The translations under genes and the position numbers were made by a program. A stretch of DNA of 64,000 bases from Symsagittifera roscoffensis (lineage: Eukaryota > Xenacoelomorpha > Acoela > Convolutidae), in the NCBI RefSeq assembly GCF_963678635.1, contig NC_087063.1, positions 68,798,727-68,862,726 on the forward strand, given 5' to 3'. A model generated the notes under the pieces. It did no database searches, was not told the origin of the DNA, and saw only the letters and a program-made list of their open reading frames with translations. Of this stretch, positions 22,337 to 54,698 are shown piece after piece. Numbering within the stretch: the first letter of the stretch is position 1; each line of letters begins with the position of its first letter.

Positions 22337-25300
22337 CTAGAAAGCAAGAATGAGTTCAGGTAACAAGACTTGTTATAAGACTAATTAATTTCGGAAATGT
22401 TTCGTTTAGGAAAGGTATTTAAGAATGTCTCATGAGTTTTGGACTGCCTCTGAGCTAATCATTAGTTCGATGAAAGAGACAAGCTCTTTTTCCTCAACCC
22501 CCCCCCCCCCTAACATGCATTTTTGGTATGTTTTTAAAGTTTTGACCAAAAATTGTGTTTTTCAACCGGGTATTACTTTAAACATATATGAAAATTGGCT
22601 GTTAATACTTTTTAGAAAACCACAATGGAATCGAACTCCTGAGGGAAGGGGCGTCCTCCTTCCCCCTTAATTTATTACTACCATGATTAATTCTATTGAG
22701 CTGCTTTACCTCGAGTCCTGGAAGATATCCATGGAGGGTCAAAACTGTTCATTTCAAAGTAGTTTAATTAGGTCAGTGCAGCAAAAAAATTAATGCATTA
22801 GTTTTTGAAATGGTCTTTATACAAAACAAAGGGGAATAATTCGGCAAACCGATGATCAAAACAACACTGGTTATGCTACCCTATTCTCTAGTGTAAAATC
22901 AAATTGAGGACCATTTTTTGTAATTTCACGACATATGGAGCCATTCAATGGAATAGACTAAAAAGTAACTCACATTTTAATTTGCTTTTTAGCCTAAAAA
23001 AGGGGCTTTAAATTTGAAAATTCATCTATTTTCTGTCACTAAAAAAACAAGAAAACTGCCTGTGTCATGGCGAGTCCCCGAATCTTCCGACTGTACTTTA
23101 AGTTTCCTCCGGTGAACTTTTTCCCAAATTAGTGAGAAACTTTTCAAAAAAATTGGAATACAAATTGTACAAACCACGCAATATATGGATGAGTGCCTTA
23201 ATGCGATAATTAGCGTGCCTTAATAAATTTTGAATGATTTCTGAGCCGAATTAATTCGCTGCATTTGCTACGTTTTAATATAAAGCTGGAACATGCTTGC
23301 GGACTATCTATCTCGAATTGGCCAAACTATCTCGATTTGGCCAAAATTGATAGTCTTCAAATCTTTTAACACCACGAAACATAATCACCGGCGAAGTTGT
23401 TGTCTTGTTTTGATTTCGAAACATCCATAAAACTTATTTTAAAATTCTTTTAAAAATAGTTCACTGAAAACTTAATTATGATCTGAATAAAAAAGCCTAA
23501 CTATTCGGTCACATTCTTCATTCTTCGACAATTAGAAGAACTAGAACTTCTTTCTGATTGCAGTCTAAAATTTTTAGCAGAGAGAAGCCAACTTGAGACT
23601 GTTCGTTGTAGGTCTAAAAATATTTTAACGCCAGCGAGAACCAAAACAAACCACAGAGGTTTATTTCAGAAAGTTGTTAACATAGCCAGCTTGCCATAAA
23701 TATTTCATATTGGTTATACTGACAGCTTTCGAGCCTTTGCGAAAAAATTTTGACTTTTGATGGTATAGATATATTTTGTGTTTACGAAAACAATTTAAAT
23801 TGGTGTTAAACAAAATTTACATTTTAAAAACCGAAACAAAACTCTGGAATCCTACACAGTTGAAAACTTAACTCCGAAAATAACTGGACTAAAAACAAAT
23901 GTTCCTGGCTTAAATGAAAGTTATTTTCCCTATCATAAACCTGCTCGCCCAAATCCATATCTAGAATCGGATTTTCTCAAAATTTGACATGATAAAAATG
24001 ATAAGCTTTTACAAACTTCTACATGATAAATGATATAAATTTATAGTTTTTATATGATATATGATCAATCGATCCATTCTAATGATTATTTAGGGTACCT
24101 GATTTTGTGAAAAAAAGAAGAAACGAAAAAAGGCAAGAAATTTGAAACAACCGAAGACAAAGTTCCTCCTCAGTGAGCTTAGGTCCGGGTGGCCTTCTCA
24201 TAGAATAACTTTGGATAGGGTGCACCGTCTGTTGGTCATTCTATCTTATTTCCTGCCGGACAGATTCGTGCAACTTTTTAGTCTAATACCAATCCTAATC
24301 TTATATCTCTTAGTCTCAATAGATCTATCGTATACTGGTATTCTTGCGACGTAAGAGGAGAGAAAAGGTTAACTGAATTCTAAGCTGTATTATACTTTCT
24401 CTCGCTGAAACTATGAATAATTTCAGCTTTACAATTTATCATAAGTTTTAGTAATGAGTCGTGATTGGCTACGGGGATTTTCGCATTATTTGCAATGTTA
24501 TTCAAATTTGACATTGCAAGCTCGTGAAAAAGAAAAAGAGACGGCAGCCGCTAATTAGACGAAAAGAGCTTGAAAAATATGATCAACGAAAATTCATTCA
24601 TTTTATTTTATTCGAAAGAAAAGCAGTTCAATCAGGGGAATCAGCCTATATATTATGAGCTGAAACCAATTGAAATGATTGATTTTGCTAATGAGAATAA
24701 AAGAAAATAAGCAAAATCAGAAATTGTAAGTTCAAAATTACATGAAAAAATTTATTTTATTTACATTGAAAACAATTCATCTCAAAAAAAATTAGCCTGT
24801 AATTGCTCAGACAACAAAAATAAGCAGAATAATTTCCTCGAAAGTATGCTAAATGTCTTTCAAATTAAAAAATTGTTGAAATCATCACATTCACAATTAA
24901 TAATATTTTTGAATTTGTTAGCATTATAGATTTATCATTGCATAATTTTTGAAATAATGTGAAGGCAAAGGTGAAGGAAGGTGAAGAAGCAAATCAATTG
25001 GATGTTACAAACTAGCGGACAGAATATGAGCCAAAAGCTGTTAAATAAAAAAAAACAGTTTGGAAAAAGATTTGAAAATGTCTACAAATTTCTGAAGTTA
25101 CTATAAAACAGATATTGACCAAATTAGATTTCACTCTTTTTTCGTACCGAGCATAGACATTACTGTTAAGCCAAACGGGCCAAAGATGTGGAATTTAACA
25201 GAATTAAAATTTCCTGTTTTACAGTATCCATTCAGGTTGATAAAATGATTTTGTTTCGAAGACAAGTTGTTCACTTGAAACTTTTTTCTCATTTGATATT

Positions 25301-26649
25301 GCTTGCGAGTTGCAGGCAAAAACAACTAACTTATGAGCACCTAAAAAAATAATGAGGCAAAAAAATAAACAAAAATTGAGACGAAAAATGTTTTGATACA
25401 AAGTTAAAAGAAACTGATCAAAAACTAAAACCAAGTGAAAGATCAATTGTCTAGAGATTGTCTAACAAAGTTGCTCAAAATTTTTGTAGAATTAAGAAAG
25501 AGTAATATAATTTCCAGCCCGAATTTTGCCCCTGAAATTTAGACAATCAAAAGTAACGCCTGAACTAGCGGATCAATGACTGAAAACTGTATCAAAGTGA
25601 GACTCCTATGTAGCTGAACAAAATTTAAGAAGAAAACAAAATCTAAAAATATGGGCAAAACGTCTGCTTTAAAATTGTGTTCAAATAAAAAGATTGCCAT
25701 TTTTCATAATAAAATTGATCCTTTCTAGCTATTAAAAAAATTAAAACAAAACTTAAAAAATAACACTCTTCTTGCCTTCTTAAATTTTGTTGGCCTACAT
25801 AAGAAGCTGAATTCATTATAGTTTTTTCATTAAGTGCTCCGGTGGTTCTGAGGTAACTTTTGATTGCCTAAGGAAAGAATCCAGATTGGTTTCTGCGCAA
25901 AATTTTGGGCTCAAATTTGGTTAAATTGCACCAAAACAATTTAGCTAAAATTCTCAGCAACTTTTTTTCCTCATAACTTTTTGTCTAAACTCAACCCAAT
26001 TTGAGAAAAACGCGTTTGAAATTTCAAATTTTGTTAATTTTGTCCGGATTGTTTAATTAGCCAATGTATTTTGGTTTTCCTTTTACGGAACCTTATAGCT
26101 TGATTAGTTTAGTTTTTTTGAAAAAGTTTTTTGATTTTCGTTACCTGAGAAGAGTAGTGTTTGCATCGTAGTTGTGTGGTCAACTAAACGTCAGGTTGTG
26201 TAGTTACGTTCGTTAATTAAGCTCAGATTATGATCAAAGCAGGTTTGATTGAGGTTTCTATTGACAGCCATACACTTGTTCCTATCCCCTTCAAGAGCAC
26301 CGGATCAGACTAATCTCATGGGAAGCGACGCCAGCAAATGACCAAAAAGAGTCTTTCTGACCCGAACAATGCCACTCATTGTTCTCTTTTTATTACTAAA
26401 TCAATAGAATGACGCACGAGTAAGGACATACGTCAGAGAAACCATCACCAGGACAAAACAATTGTTAGAAGAAACATTCTCATAAACAATTGAGGATTTA
26501 GGGAGATCAAACAGAAAAAAATGAAGAAAAAAAAAGAGCAAAAAAACAAACCCCCTCCGCTAAGTTAGACCATGACTCAACCATAATAAGTTCGATCATA
26601 TCTCGAAGGCTTGGAATGCTGCATGACTTCGAAAGCAAGTACTAGTATC
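22337..26649. other. A+T-rich DNA, no gene recognised
   Basis: Contains poly-C near 22499-22510 and a degraded REP1-like stretch at about 23060-23430 (hairpin module, then a diverged body). At about 25900-26060 lies a copy of the arm sequence of the foldback at 29390-29975 (CTCAACCCAATTTGAGAAAA...CCGGATTG). Possible missing upstream exons of the 22-kb secreted gene could lie here, but I could not identify one in the right phase. Confidence 0.45.
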
Positions 26650-27001
26650 CAGGGGCGGATCTATGATTTTCTCGAGAGGGGATGGATTTTCAAAACGTTT
26701 TCAAAAATTTGTAGGCGTTTTTTAAGCCGCTCGAATTGACTTTCCGAAAGCTATATTTACTATACTTTATCAAAATTTTAAGCACCGTTTTAGGCCAACT
26801 TTTGAAAAAAAGTAGTTCAAAATGCCGTTTTTGTGCTTTTTTTTGGAAAATTTGTAACACAAAAATTGCGTTTTTTTAGCGCGAACTCCAGTTCAATATT
26901 AGAATAAATAAGCAAAAATGTAAGAGTTGGTCGACCTAAAATGGATGGCAAAAATTAATACCAAAAGGCGGACCCTTTGATTGATGAGGGGGTCGAATTC
27001 C
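26650..27001 (+). mobile_element. hAT-like MITE, right-truncated
   Basis: Starts with the terminal repeat CAGGGGCGGATCTATGATTT and follows the order of the complete 51-kb copy (GGTCGACCTAAAATGGATGG, ACCAAAAGGCGGACCC, GGGGGTCGAATTCCC), then stops before the right terminal repeat. It is clearly diverged from the other copies. Confidence 0.65.
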
Positions 27002-29389
27002 CGATAATATGTTATATTTTAGTCGTTCAAAGAAGATTATCTAGCAGGGCTTGCAAGATCACCTCCTTTAAAGATAAATTATGTAGCAAAATCTTCAAAG
27101 ATATTTTTTGCGGTAAAAAATTGCTGTACACCCAATAGCAATCCATTAGCCTTCGTGAAAGAAGGTAGTAACCTTACCTACTCATACCTACACACAGACC
27201 GCTAGGCGGTTGCCCTCAGAAAGCTTTACTGTTCAAATTGTTCATCTAATAAGCAGCTGTCTTTAAAATCTGAACAAGAACTTATTAAAAGCGAAAAAGA
27301 ACTTATAAAGCGAAAAAAATACTTGCATCTAATGAGAACGTAAATTAAAAGAAACTTTGCATGAAAATTTTAATGTTATAGTTTAAAGTTTAAACATTTA
27401 TCGTTTCAGAGTTCAAAGATTTCACCCTCTGTCTATTTAATACATCGTGGCGTAACCTTGATTTCTATTTTCAACGCAATCCAACATTTGACAAAATGTA
27501 ATTTGAGTCAGGATTTCCTGAAAAAATGGGACACCGTTTTGGTATGCAGAGCGATCAATTCGGTCTGAATGATTTTTCTTCATTTTCTACCTATTGATTT
27601 CGCACTGTGTATCAGTGCTTTATTTGGGGCTATTCGTATGATTCAACCACCAAGTGTGAAATCCAGAGTTTGGCGAAAATTGAACAATGTACTGAAACTC
27701 GATTACTTATGGATCCGTTTGCCTTTTTTGTGGCCTTCTATATTCAAGTTTAAATTACGTGCTTCTCCCAAAAATCAGTAGACGAACAAACCTTGAGCCT
27801 TTATCGGTCGCAACTCGTTATCATGCCAAAAAACAAATTTTACAAGTCAATATCAAAAAATCAACAATTTTTGTGTTGATTTTGACTGTAAAAGTGTCAG
27901 TTTTAATATTAACAGACCTTATCTTCTTTCCAAATGAGTCTGCAAAGTACAATTTACTGCAGTACTTTTACTACAATTGAGTCTTTGGAGGCATCGTAGT
28001 TTTTGCTTCAATCGTGTCCTTAATGGTGTTTAATTATGTGCGAAAACAGAAAAGAAAACTGAGCAGAGAAAGAGAAAATAAAAAAATTTTCTTGCTTTCA
28101 ACTAATATAGCTAGAGAAAAGGTTTTGAAAACATAGCGGTGAACCTGAATGTAATAAACTTGAATAGCTTTATAATTTGCTTTGAAAGCTCAAAAAATTC
28201 AAGTTTTTTTTTGTTTGTGACATAAAAAAAAACTGTAACAAATAGAGGCCAAAACTTAGGAACTCTTTCTATTTCATATAAGCAGGTCTTATATGGAATG
28301 GAGAGTGGATTGACAAGTTTAGGAGCAACAGTTAAATTTTAGAATAAACAGTTTAAATATTAGCCGACCTTTTTTTCTTTGCAATTGAGTCTCAGAGTAG
28401 ATTTAATTCAAAACTTTGGATTTGATGTGGTTTTTTTGCTTCAATTCTATGGTTAGTGAGTGGGTTGAGTCCTGCATACAAACATTGCATCCCCAAATAT
28501 CAATTCACAAACGACGCAAGAAAAATTATCGGCATTGCAGTTTTCAACAATAGGAATGATAAATACTCTTGTTTTCAACCTTTATATACAAGCGTCATGT
28601 ACGATATATGCGCAGGTATTTCAACATCTGAGACCCGGCAAACAGCATTCCGGCAATTTCGTTTGCTCATTCTTTCAGGAATCCTTTATGATTGCAGTTT
28701 TTGATGACACGAACCTCTTTTTGAAAACTTAGATTGAGAAGTATTTTATTAATTAGAAACCGTAATTTACTTCCTTGTTCAACCAACTAGACTTTATCCT
28801 TTTAACAAATCAAATGTTCGAAGTAAGTTGGAATCATTTTGACTATTAGCCTTGTTAACTATAGAAGTACGCCAATTTGGAAATAAGTATACAAAAACAA
28901 TTCGGAGTAAGTTGTCGCGTTGTTTTATTGATCAAAAAAATTGAGGAAGAAAGCGAGAAAACTTTTGGAACAAAAAATTTTCATTGAAATTACCTTCGTT
29001 TTGCCTTTTTTCCCTAATTTACTTTGTAGAGCCAAATAGAGCGTATTTAGCTCATGTTTGAAGGTAGGTGCAAAGATCGAAAAATTAACCCTTTTCGAGA
29101 AAATCTGATATATAGGTGATTTTTTAGAATACAATCATTTTCAGGGGCAAAAGCAAAAGATGAAACGACAAAACGAAACTACAAAAAAAAATTATCATAA
29201 AAAGTAAAAATAAGCTTTGAATAATAAAATTTTGCTATCTGTCAGATTCCACCCTCCGATTCTCAGATTGAAGGTCTCTTTTTTTGCATCTGCGGCGAGA
29301 TCCCTTGAACGGTTCGTAACGCAACCCACCAAGCGGGCAGCTAAAAATGGTAATATAGGGCTGACTTAACTTATCCGGACAAAATTTGA
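27002..29389. other. A+T-rich DNA, nothing recognised
   Basis: No splice-flanked coding segment or repeat relation found. Two overlapping plus-strand frames near 28456-28732 and one at 27569-27781 lack any recognisable motif. Confidence 0.45.
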
Positions 29390-29975
29390 ATTTTCAAACG
29401 CTTTTTTCAAATTGGGCTAAGATTAGACAAAAAATGAAGAGAAAAAGAGTTGCTTAGAACTTAACCAAAATTTTTATGGTGCAATTTTATTTCCGAAATT
29501 CTCAACCAAGTTTTACCACAAATATGGGTCATTTTGTCTTTTTTTAGTCGAGAATTACGCTCAAACTACTTTGTTAATAGATGAGAAAATTATACTACCA
29601 GAAGCCTCTTACACAGCCCAACAAAGTGACCCCAACGGGTTAAATCTCATTGCTTTACTATTAATCTAAACTATCAGAAAAAAATATTTTCTCGTAAACA
29701 GGTTGGTGAATATTGAACCCTTCTAGAGTTTTGTTGAGCTGTGTAAAAGACTCCTTGTGAAATAATTTTCTCATCTTTTAACAAAATAGTTTCAGCGTAA
29801 TTTTTGATTAATTAAAAAACCGAAATTTCCCAGTTTTAGAGTAAAAATTTGGCTGAGTGCTTAAGAGAAAAAATCTACCATATTAACTCTCGTGAAATTC
29901 TAAGCAACTTTGTGCGATTCACTTTTTGTCTTAACTTAACCCAATTTTAAAACGCTTTCAAAAATACAAGCTTTG
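29390..29975. repeat. Foldback element with inverted arms of roughly 200-250 bp
   Basis: The left arm (about 29390-29630) and right arm (about 29728-29975) are inverted copies of each other. The inner parts GCCTCTTACACAGCCCAACA and TTTGTTGAGCTGTGTAAAAG pair closely. The outer parts (CAAATTGGGCTAAGATTAGA and TTAACTTAACCCAATTTTAA) are more diverged. The loop is about 100 bp. A single arm-like copy exists near 25900-26060. No coding sequence. Confidence 0.65.
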
Positions 29976-31215
29976 TTTGTTTTTTCCGTATAATTTGAAG
30001 CAGCACTGTTTTGCCACGGCTATGCAGCTAACACGCCACTAAATATCAGATGAAGACAACCACACTTAATTTGCATGTAAAAAACTGGAAAGTATGAAGC
30101 GGAATTGTGTACCAATTATGCATTTCAAAAATTTAGCGAAATGATAAAGCTGGGAAATTTATGTTAAATAGTTTTTACCGTACTGATGTATCAAAAAAAG
30201 CATTTTACGGTCCGTTTGATGAAGTAAACTGCCAAATCAGCCTGCTTCAAAAGTACCACCAAAAAAAGTACGAACACTTACGACTTAGGCTGGAAAAAAC
30301 GAAGATAATATTACAGTATTACACTTCGCTTGGAATGTGTAAAAAACGAGGAAAGCATTATTTGAGAGCGTAGTTTGAGCTTCAGTATAGTTTGAAAAAC
30401 GAACTGAAAAGAAAATTAGAATCAAGCCGAAGCAATGGAAAACACTTTTGAGAACTTGTTCTGAAAAATGTACACACAAAAGTGAAGCTAAGCTTCGCAA
30501 AGTTGCAATTTAACAAATAAAAAATTAAATGAGCAAGGCACTCAAAACCTATCAAAGCGGACTTCGGAAGTTGTAAGCGTAAGAGAAACAACAAGAAACA
30601 AAATTTTTTTTTTGTTTAAAATAAGTTCGCAAATTTAGAGGTTGAACTAATAAGTTCGCAAATGCATTCGCAAATTTAAATTAGAGGTTGAACTTTTAAC
30701 ATTCTCAAGAAAAATATCGGAAATTTGTACGAAACAAGCAAAATTAGGCAAGCAAGCGCACAGAACTACAACCGACAGCCAATTAGCTGAAATTTAACCA
30801 AAATTTTACGTCAAGTTTTAATGGAAAACATGGCTGTACTGCTCAAATAGTATCCACAAAAATCATACAGGTACTAAAATTCAGGTGGTATACACAATTC
30901 GGAAGCTAAACTCAGAGCTAAATCTAAAGCCGAAAAATCATCAGAAAAAAAGTAAAATCGATGTTTTATAACTATACGTACAGCCAATCAATCAAAATGA
31001 ATGAAAAATTTTGAAAAAAAAAGCATGCCAGGACAAAATGATGCAAAATTAAAGTCGGAAAAAAATAAACAGCCGTAACAAATCAAAAAAAAATTCAGCA
31101 GAAGCCCATGCCGCAAACAAATTTGAAAATTTCATAAGAAAACTACCATTTCTTCTCAGAACATACACGCATACAAAACTTTTCTGGACCATCAAATGCT
31201 GCAAAAAGTTGCCAC
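29976..31215. other. A+T-rich DNA, nothing recognised
   Basis: Includes a small direct repeat near 30625-30700 (AATAAGTTCGCAAAT ... GAGGTTGAACT). Open frames here are short and without motifs. Confidence 0.4.
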
Positions 31216-31860
31216 TAAGTAGACTCCTGGTAGTATCTCTAAGTAGACTCCATAAAACAAGCCGAAACCCACTAAGTCAAAATAAACAGACAAAAAAAAA
31301 ATTTTAACGAATCGAATAGGTAAAATTACAACTGATGTAAAAAACAAATTTTGATTTGGCCCATTTTTTAAAAGCTAAGACACTAAGCATCTGAAGTAAA
31401 ACCTGTTTGCACCAAAAATAACTAAAATTACAACCGATGTAAAAAACAACCGAATAGGTAAAATTACAACCGATGTAAAAAACAAATTTCGATTGGCCAC
31501 TAAGTAGACTCCTGGTAGTATCTCTAAGTAGACTCCATAAAACAAGCCAAAACCCACTAAGTCAAAATAAACAGAAAAAAAAAATTAAAGAAAAAAAACA
31601 TTTTAACGAATCGAATAGGTAAAATTACAACTGATGTAAAAAACAAATTTCTATTTGGCCAATTTTTTAAAAGCTAAGGCACTAAGCATCTGAAGTAAAA
31701 CCTGTTTGCACCAAAAACAATTAAAATTACAACCGATGTAAAAAACAACCGAATAGGTAAAATTACAACCGATGTAAAAAACAAATTTCGATTAGGCATA
31801 TTTTTAAAAGCTAAGACACTAAGCATCTGAAGCAAAACCTGTTTGCACCAAAAATAAACG
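31216..31860. repeat. Complex tandem repeat (SINE body duplications)
   Basis: Two copies of a roughly 280-bp stretch (CCACTAAGTAGACTCCTGGT, then CCATAAAACAAGCC, then GAATAGGTAAAATTACAAC, then CTAAG-CACTAAGCATCTGAAG) start near 31215 and 31497, with a third partial copy from about 31740. A short unit TAAAATTACAACCGATGTAA is itself repeated. The array ends next to the tRNA-like head at 31960 and probably represents amplified SINE bodies. Confidence 0.65.
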
Positions 31861-31959
31861 CTTCGTAGATCTGGCATCTAAGCCGACAATACGTAAGCAG
31901 ACAAATAATAGGCCAAAATTTTTGAAGCGGAATTTTTACTGTTCGAAGAAAAAACATGC

Positions 31960-32035
31960 TCTGTTCAGATTCGAACCCAGGACCTTAGCTTTCCTCGGCG
32001 CATTCGTTACCTCCAGGCTAGACAGTAAGCACTTT
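31960..32035 (-). repeat. tRNA-derived SINE head, family A
   Basis: Minus strand: GTCTAGCCTGGAGGTAACGA (A-box-like), then AGGTCCTGGGTTCGAATCT containing a near-perfect B box. A related sequence occurs at 35157-35222. Stems do not form a good mature tRNA, and the flanks differ, so this is a SINE promoter region and not a tRNA gene. Confidence 0.65.
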
Positions 32036-32270
32036 GAATTTGTTCTGAGCTTTTGAACTTAGGTACCACCAGGATTCGAAGTCCTGTGAACAAAGTGTTT
32101 ACGGGAAAAAGTCTAGTACCCGCATTAGGAGGCCAAACTGTAAATTTTGTGAATTGTAAACGAATTTCGCAACATGACATATCATATTTGTCGCGGAGCC
32201 CGTTTATTGTTACTTTTCTTTGATTTTCTGTGCTGTTTCGGATTCCACGAACAAATAGCTAGGACATTAT

Positions 32271-33010
32271 ATTGCTCAAAATCGCTCCAAAAACAGGCAA
32301 TTTTGCGGAATCTGCACCCAAATTTGTGGAACCCAAACAATTGCGGAATCCGGAACAGTTTTTGGTATCAATGAAAAAAAACTATGTTTCTATTAGAAGT
32401 AAACTGTCGTGGAATCCGCAAATTTTAAGCGGAATCCGCAAATTGTAAGCGGATTCCGCAAATAGTACTCGAAATCCACAAAAGATAATTGGACTCCGCA
32501 TAAATTTGCGGAATCCACCTTTAATTGCGAAAGCTGCTTACATTTGTGGAATCCAGAACAGCTACCTATATCCGACAAAATTTACCTTACAGGTATTTGT
32601 ACGCGCAATCCACGGAAACTAAGTGGAATCCACTTATTATATTGCTCAAAATCGCTCCAAAAACAGGCAATTTTGCCGAATACGCAACAAAATTTGTGGA
32701 ATCCAATACACGTTTCGCGGATTCCGTAACAGTTTGCGCAATCCATAAAAAATAGTGTTTTTAGTAAAAGTAAACTCGTGAAATCCGCAAATTTTAAACT
32801 GAATCGGCAAATTGTAAGCGGATTCCGCAAATTGTACACGAAATCCAAATGATAATTTGAATCCGCATAAATTTGCGGAACCCACCTACAATTTCGAAAT
32901 CCGCTTAAATTTGTGGAATCCGGAACAGATACCTATATCCGACAAAACTTACCTTGCAGGTATTTCTACGCGGAATCCACGGAAACTAAGTGCAATCCAC
33001 TTACTTTTTT
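32271..33010. repeat. 369-bp tandem duplication rich in GGAATCCGC motifs
   Basis: ATTGCTCAAAATCGCTCC occurs at 32271 and 32641, and ACCTATATCCGACAAAA at 32563 and 32931, giving a period of about 369 bp with two diverged copies. Both copies are dotted with GGAATCCGCAAA and GCGGATTCCGC motifs in both orientations, at least a dozen times. The open frames crossing it (32582-32885, 32857-33171) follow from the repetition and have no known domain. Confidence 0.75.
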
Positions 33011-34139
33011 TGAACATTTTTAAAGACTTGTCTCTGGAATCCAGGAGCGTACAGGCACAAAATTGTGAGCCTATCCAGTGCACAGTTTGGCCTCGTAATG
33101 CGATTGCAATACCCTTGTTTATCGCAAGGTATGCAACTGGATGGCAATTTATAAAAGATTTCCGTATCTAGAAGCATGTCTCGTTAGAATAGTCGTTGAA
33201 ATCATTATCTATTGAAATTTTTTTGAATTATAGCGCCTGAAAATTGCGATGAAAATATTTGCCAGCAGTAAGAAATGCAGTTTTCAAATAAATAACAATT
33301 TACAAACAAACTCAAGATGTGATAGATGTGCAAGCTCATGATTGATAAGGTGCAAAAATAGATCAAAATTTATTGCGAAAAACCTTTCGATCAGCAAAAC
33401 TGATTTGGAATGCCCAATATTTTGCTCAAGTCAAATGGTGAACGTGAAACTAAATAATTATATTAATTATCTTCACGCGAGATGTAATATTTAAGCCATA
33501 TTGGTGACATCCAATCCAATTGAAAAAAAAACACGATGTAGATAGGACGAGTTATTGAATAGCACGTGTTTAGTGATGCGAGGTGGGATGTAATCTAGTC
33601 ATGTTTTACACACTATTTAAAATATTATCACTTATTAAAACTTATATAAAACTTTAGTTACTTTCTTGTTTGGAATGATGATTTAATGTAGACGCGGTTG
33701 TTAATTGACAGCAGCAATACAAAGTCTCAACGTTTTTGTCCAAAAAATAATTCAAAAATATTTCAAATTCATTATTTTGATTGTTTAGTTTAAGATAAAA
33801 ACCAACTATGTACATAAAGGCTATCTAATAAGAAGACAATCTACTACGAACGTTTAGAAAGTTGGATGGATGGATGAAATCACACTTAAACCGTGAAATC
33901 CCAAGTTTATATTTTATAAAGTATATTTTGAGTTGAGTTTTATTCAAACTAGTGAGTTAGCTTGGTTGTTTTATTGAAATTAATACCGTGTTTGGAGTGA
34001 AAGTTTGATGATCAAGTCGTGAAAAAACAGATTGTCGCGTTTAGTTTGCAACCAATTCAAGATCAGTCGATTGATCGTTAAAATTCCTGGGAGTCAATGC
34101 ACGATGGGCTGTTCCGTGATGTTTAAGTAATTATATTGA
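33011..34139. other. 3' flank of the calcium-channel beta gene, no gene recognised
   Basis: A+T-rich sequence that should contain the 3' UTR and polyadenylation site of the minus-strand gene ending at 34140. AATAAA-like signals are too common here to pick one. Confidence 0.4.
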
Positions 34140-52729
<18,590 letters not shown>

Positions 52730-53817
52730 TCAAGTTATCCGACGCCAATGTATTGCGTGTTTGTTGGTCAATAGGGTGACAAATTAAGAGAATAAATCAG
52801 AAGCCAGGAAGTAATGCAACCGTTTTGGAATTATCAGCTATAAAAACGTCTGAGAAAATCAAGAAGAAAGCTTAGTGAAAGGGGAATGTCAGATTAAAAT
52901 GTGATCATTACAGAAATTAGATAGGTAAACCTTGCCAGCAAGTACCTTTTAAACTAATCGACTTCGATTTTGACGTTTACTCACGATGGTATAGTTTGTT
53001 GCAACGAAAACCTACTGGATCAACATCATCTTTTCCACGACATCAGGGTAACAGCTATTCAAGCCATACAAATCTGTGAAAATTTTTTTATTTGCATGAG
53101 ACAAGCCACAAACTGAGATCAGACATTTTCATTGCATCTCAACATGAGCAACATCATAACACTTACTAGTGGACAACAACTTATAAACATATCAAATAGT
53201 GTCTTTTAGGAAAGAAATTAACTCCGGGGAAGCCTTATTGTGACCCCTTATTTTTTTAAAAGGGTAATCAGAAGGTCAAAAGTATCATAGTAACCGAAGT
53301 TAGTCAGGAGTCCCTTCATCACGTATTCCAGTTAAAATCCTTGGAATTTTCTAGATATGGAAGTGATAATTATAAAAGAAGATGACAAGTGTGACCCCTT
53401 ATGGTTTATATCATTGGATCTAGTTGTCTTGAAAATCTGACACAATCACTGAAGTACAGCGACAAAAGTTTCCGACAAGTTATATTTTATCCGCGGCCTA
53501 TCCTTGAACCCCAAATCTAGGGCTCAAGATCGACCACAATCTATTCAGAAACAGATGTAACCTTCAACGCCGCAAGGGTAACCTCATCTGTCACATAATT
53601 AACAACAGTATCACCGCCCACTTCAGCAACTATTCTCAGTATAATTACCAACCCCTCAGTATTCCCAAACTTATCATCATCCTTAAGAAGCTTCATTCTG
53701 AATCAGGTCTTAAAGGGATTGTCTACGGACATGTGCCATTCCCCGGGATTGGCACTGTCGAACCCGCCGACGCAAACAAAAATGGACGTTAAGGACGTTA
53801 GCATCAAATTCGTAGTG
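52730..53817. other. 5' flank of Cav beta, no second gene recognised
   Basis: Should hold the Cav beta 5' UTR and possibly promoter. I see no clear TATA box, CpG-rich stretch or divergent gene. Composition is slightly less A+T-rich from about 53500 on. Confidence 0.4.
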
Positions 53818-54540
53818 AAAAATAGTGTCGGAATATTTTAGAGTTTTGAATTATCAAAATTTGGATTTGAGCTGGAATATTTCTCAGAAATGTAAAACGG
53901 CCATTTTGACAAGAAAAGGACAATTAAACAGAACCGAGAGAGACAACCGAATTAACAAGACGAAAATCAGTTGAAAAAGAAAACAGAAATACGAAGCTTA
54001 TCGTGATAACACGACATGATTTGACGCTAAACTCAGGAAGATCAGAAGGAAGGAAGGTCCAGTGAGACATCCGGAGCGGATCCCTACCCTCCCGTGCCAC
54101 GAAATCAGGAAGTGTGCCACTCTGCCAGTCTGGCACAGCGCAACCTTCCGACGCAACACGGAAATAGAAGTAGAGGCCTTAATGGTTGAAAATTACTGCA
54201 AAGGAGGGTCGGAATATTCGAGAATTTTAATTTTTCAAGATTTCGATTGTCGAACGAATATTTCTCAGAAATACAAAAACGGCCATTTTGACTAGAAAAA
54301 GTGATAAAATCAGAAGAACAGCAAAAATAGTGAAAAACAGTCGGACGATAACGATATAAAAACGAAGCCTCTTATCGTGACGATCACGCACGATAACACA
54401 CTTAGCGGAAGGAATTAGCGAGAAGGGAGGCTTCAAAGGGGAAGTAGTGGAGAGAAGTAACCTCCCGTGCCATGAATTGGGAGTAGTAACGACGTTATTA
54501 CAGGAAAAACACGGAAGGCTCGGCCCCCCAGAGACGGTGT
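53818..54540. repeat. About 390-bp tandem duplication, diverged
   Basis: GTCGGAATATT...TATTTCTCAGAAAT-TA-AAACGGCCATTTTGAC occurs at about 53826-53912 and 54210-54295. Both copies continue through CGAAGC-T-TTATCGTGA and CTCCCGTGCCA (about 54092 and 54464). Moderate divergence; no protein recognised. Confidence 0.65.
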
Positions 54541-54698
54541 ATGGTGAGGGATTATAGCAAACTGACTTTTTAGCTACTCTGATGCTATAGACATTTGAAT
54601 AAACACCGCTTTTGTTTGATATTTTAGAATATGAGTAGCTAGAAAGAGGAAGGAGTCAATCCTACTCCAATGGATTTAATATAGAACTGTCATTAATC

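Noticed and set aside
22690-22731. Possible first exon (MDIFQDS then AG|GTAAAG, minus strand) for the 22-kb gene
   Set aside because: Its donor leaves two bases while the next exon needs one; joining it forces a frame that stops quickly.
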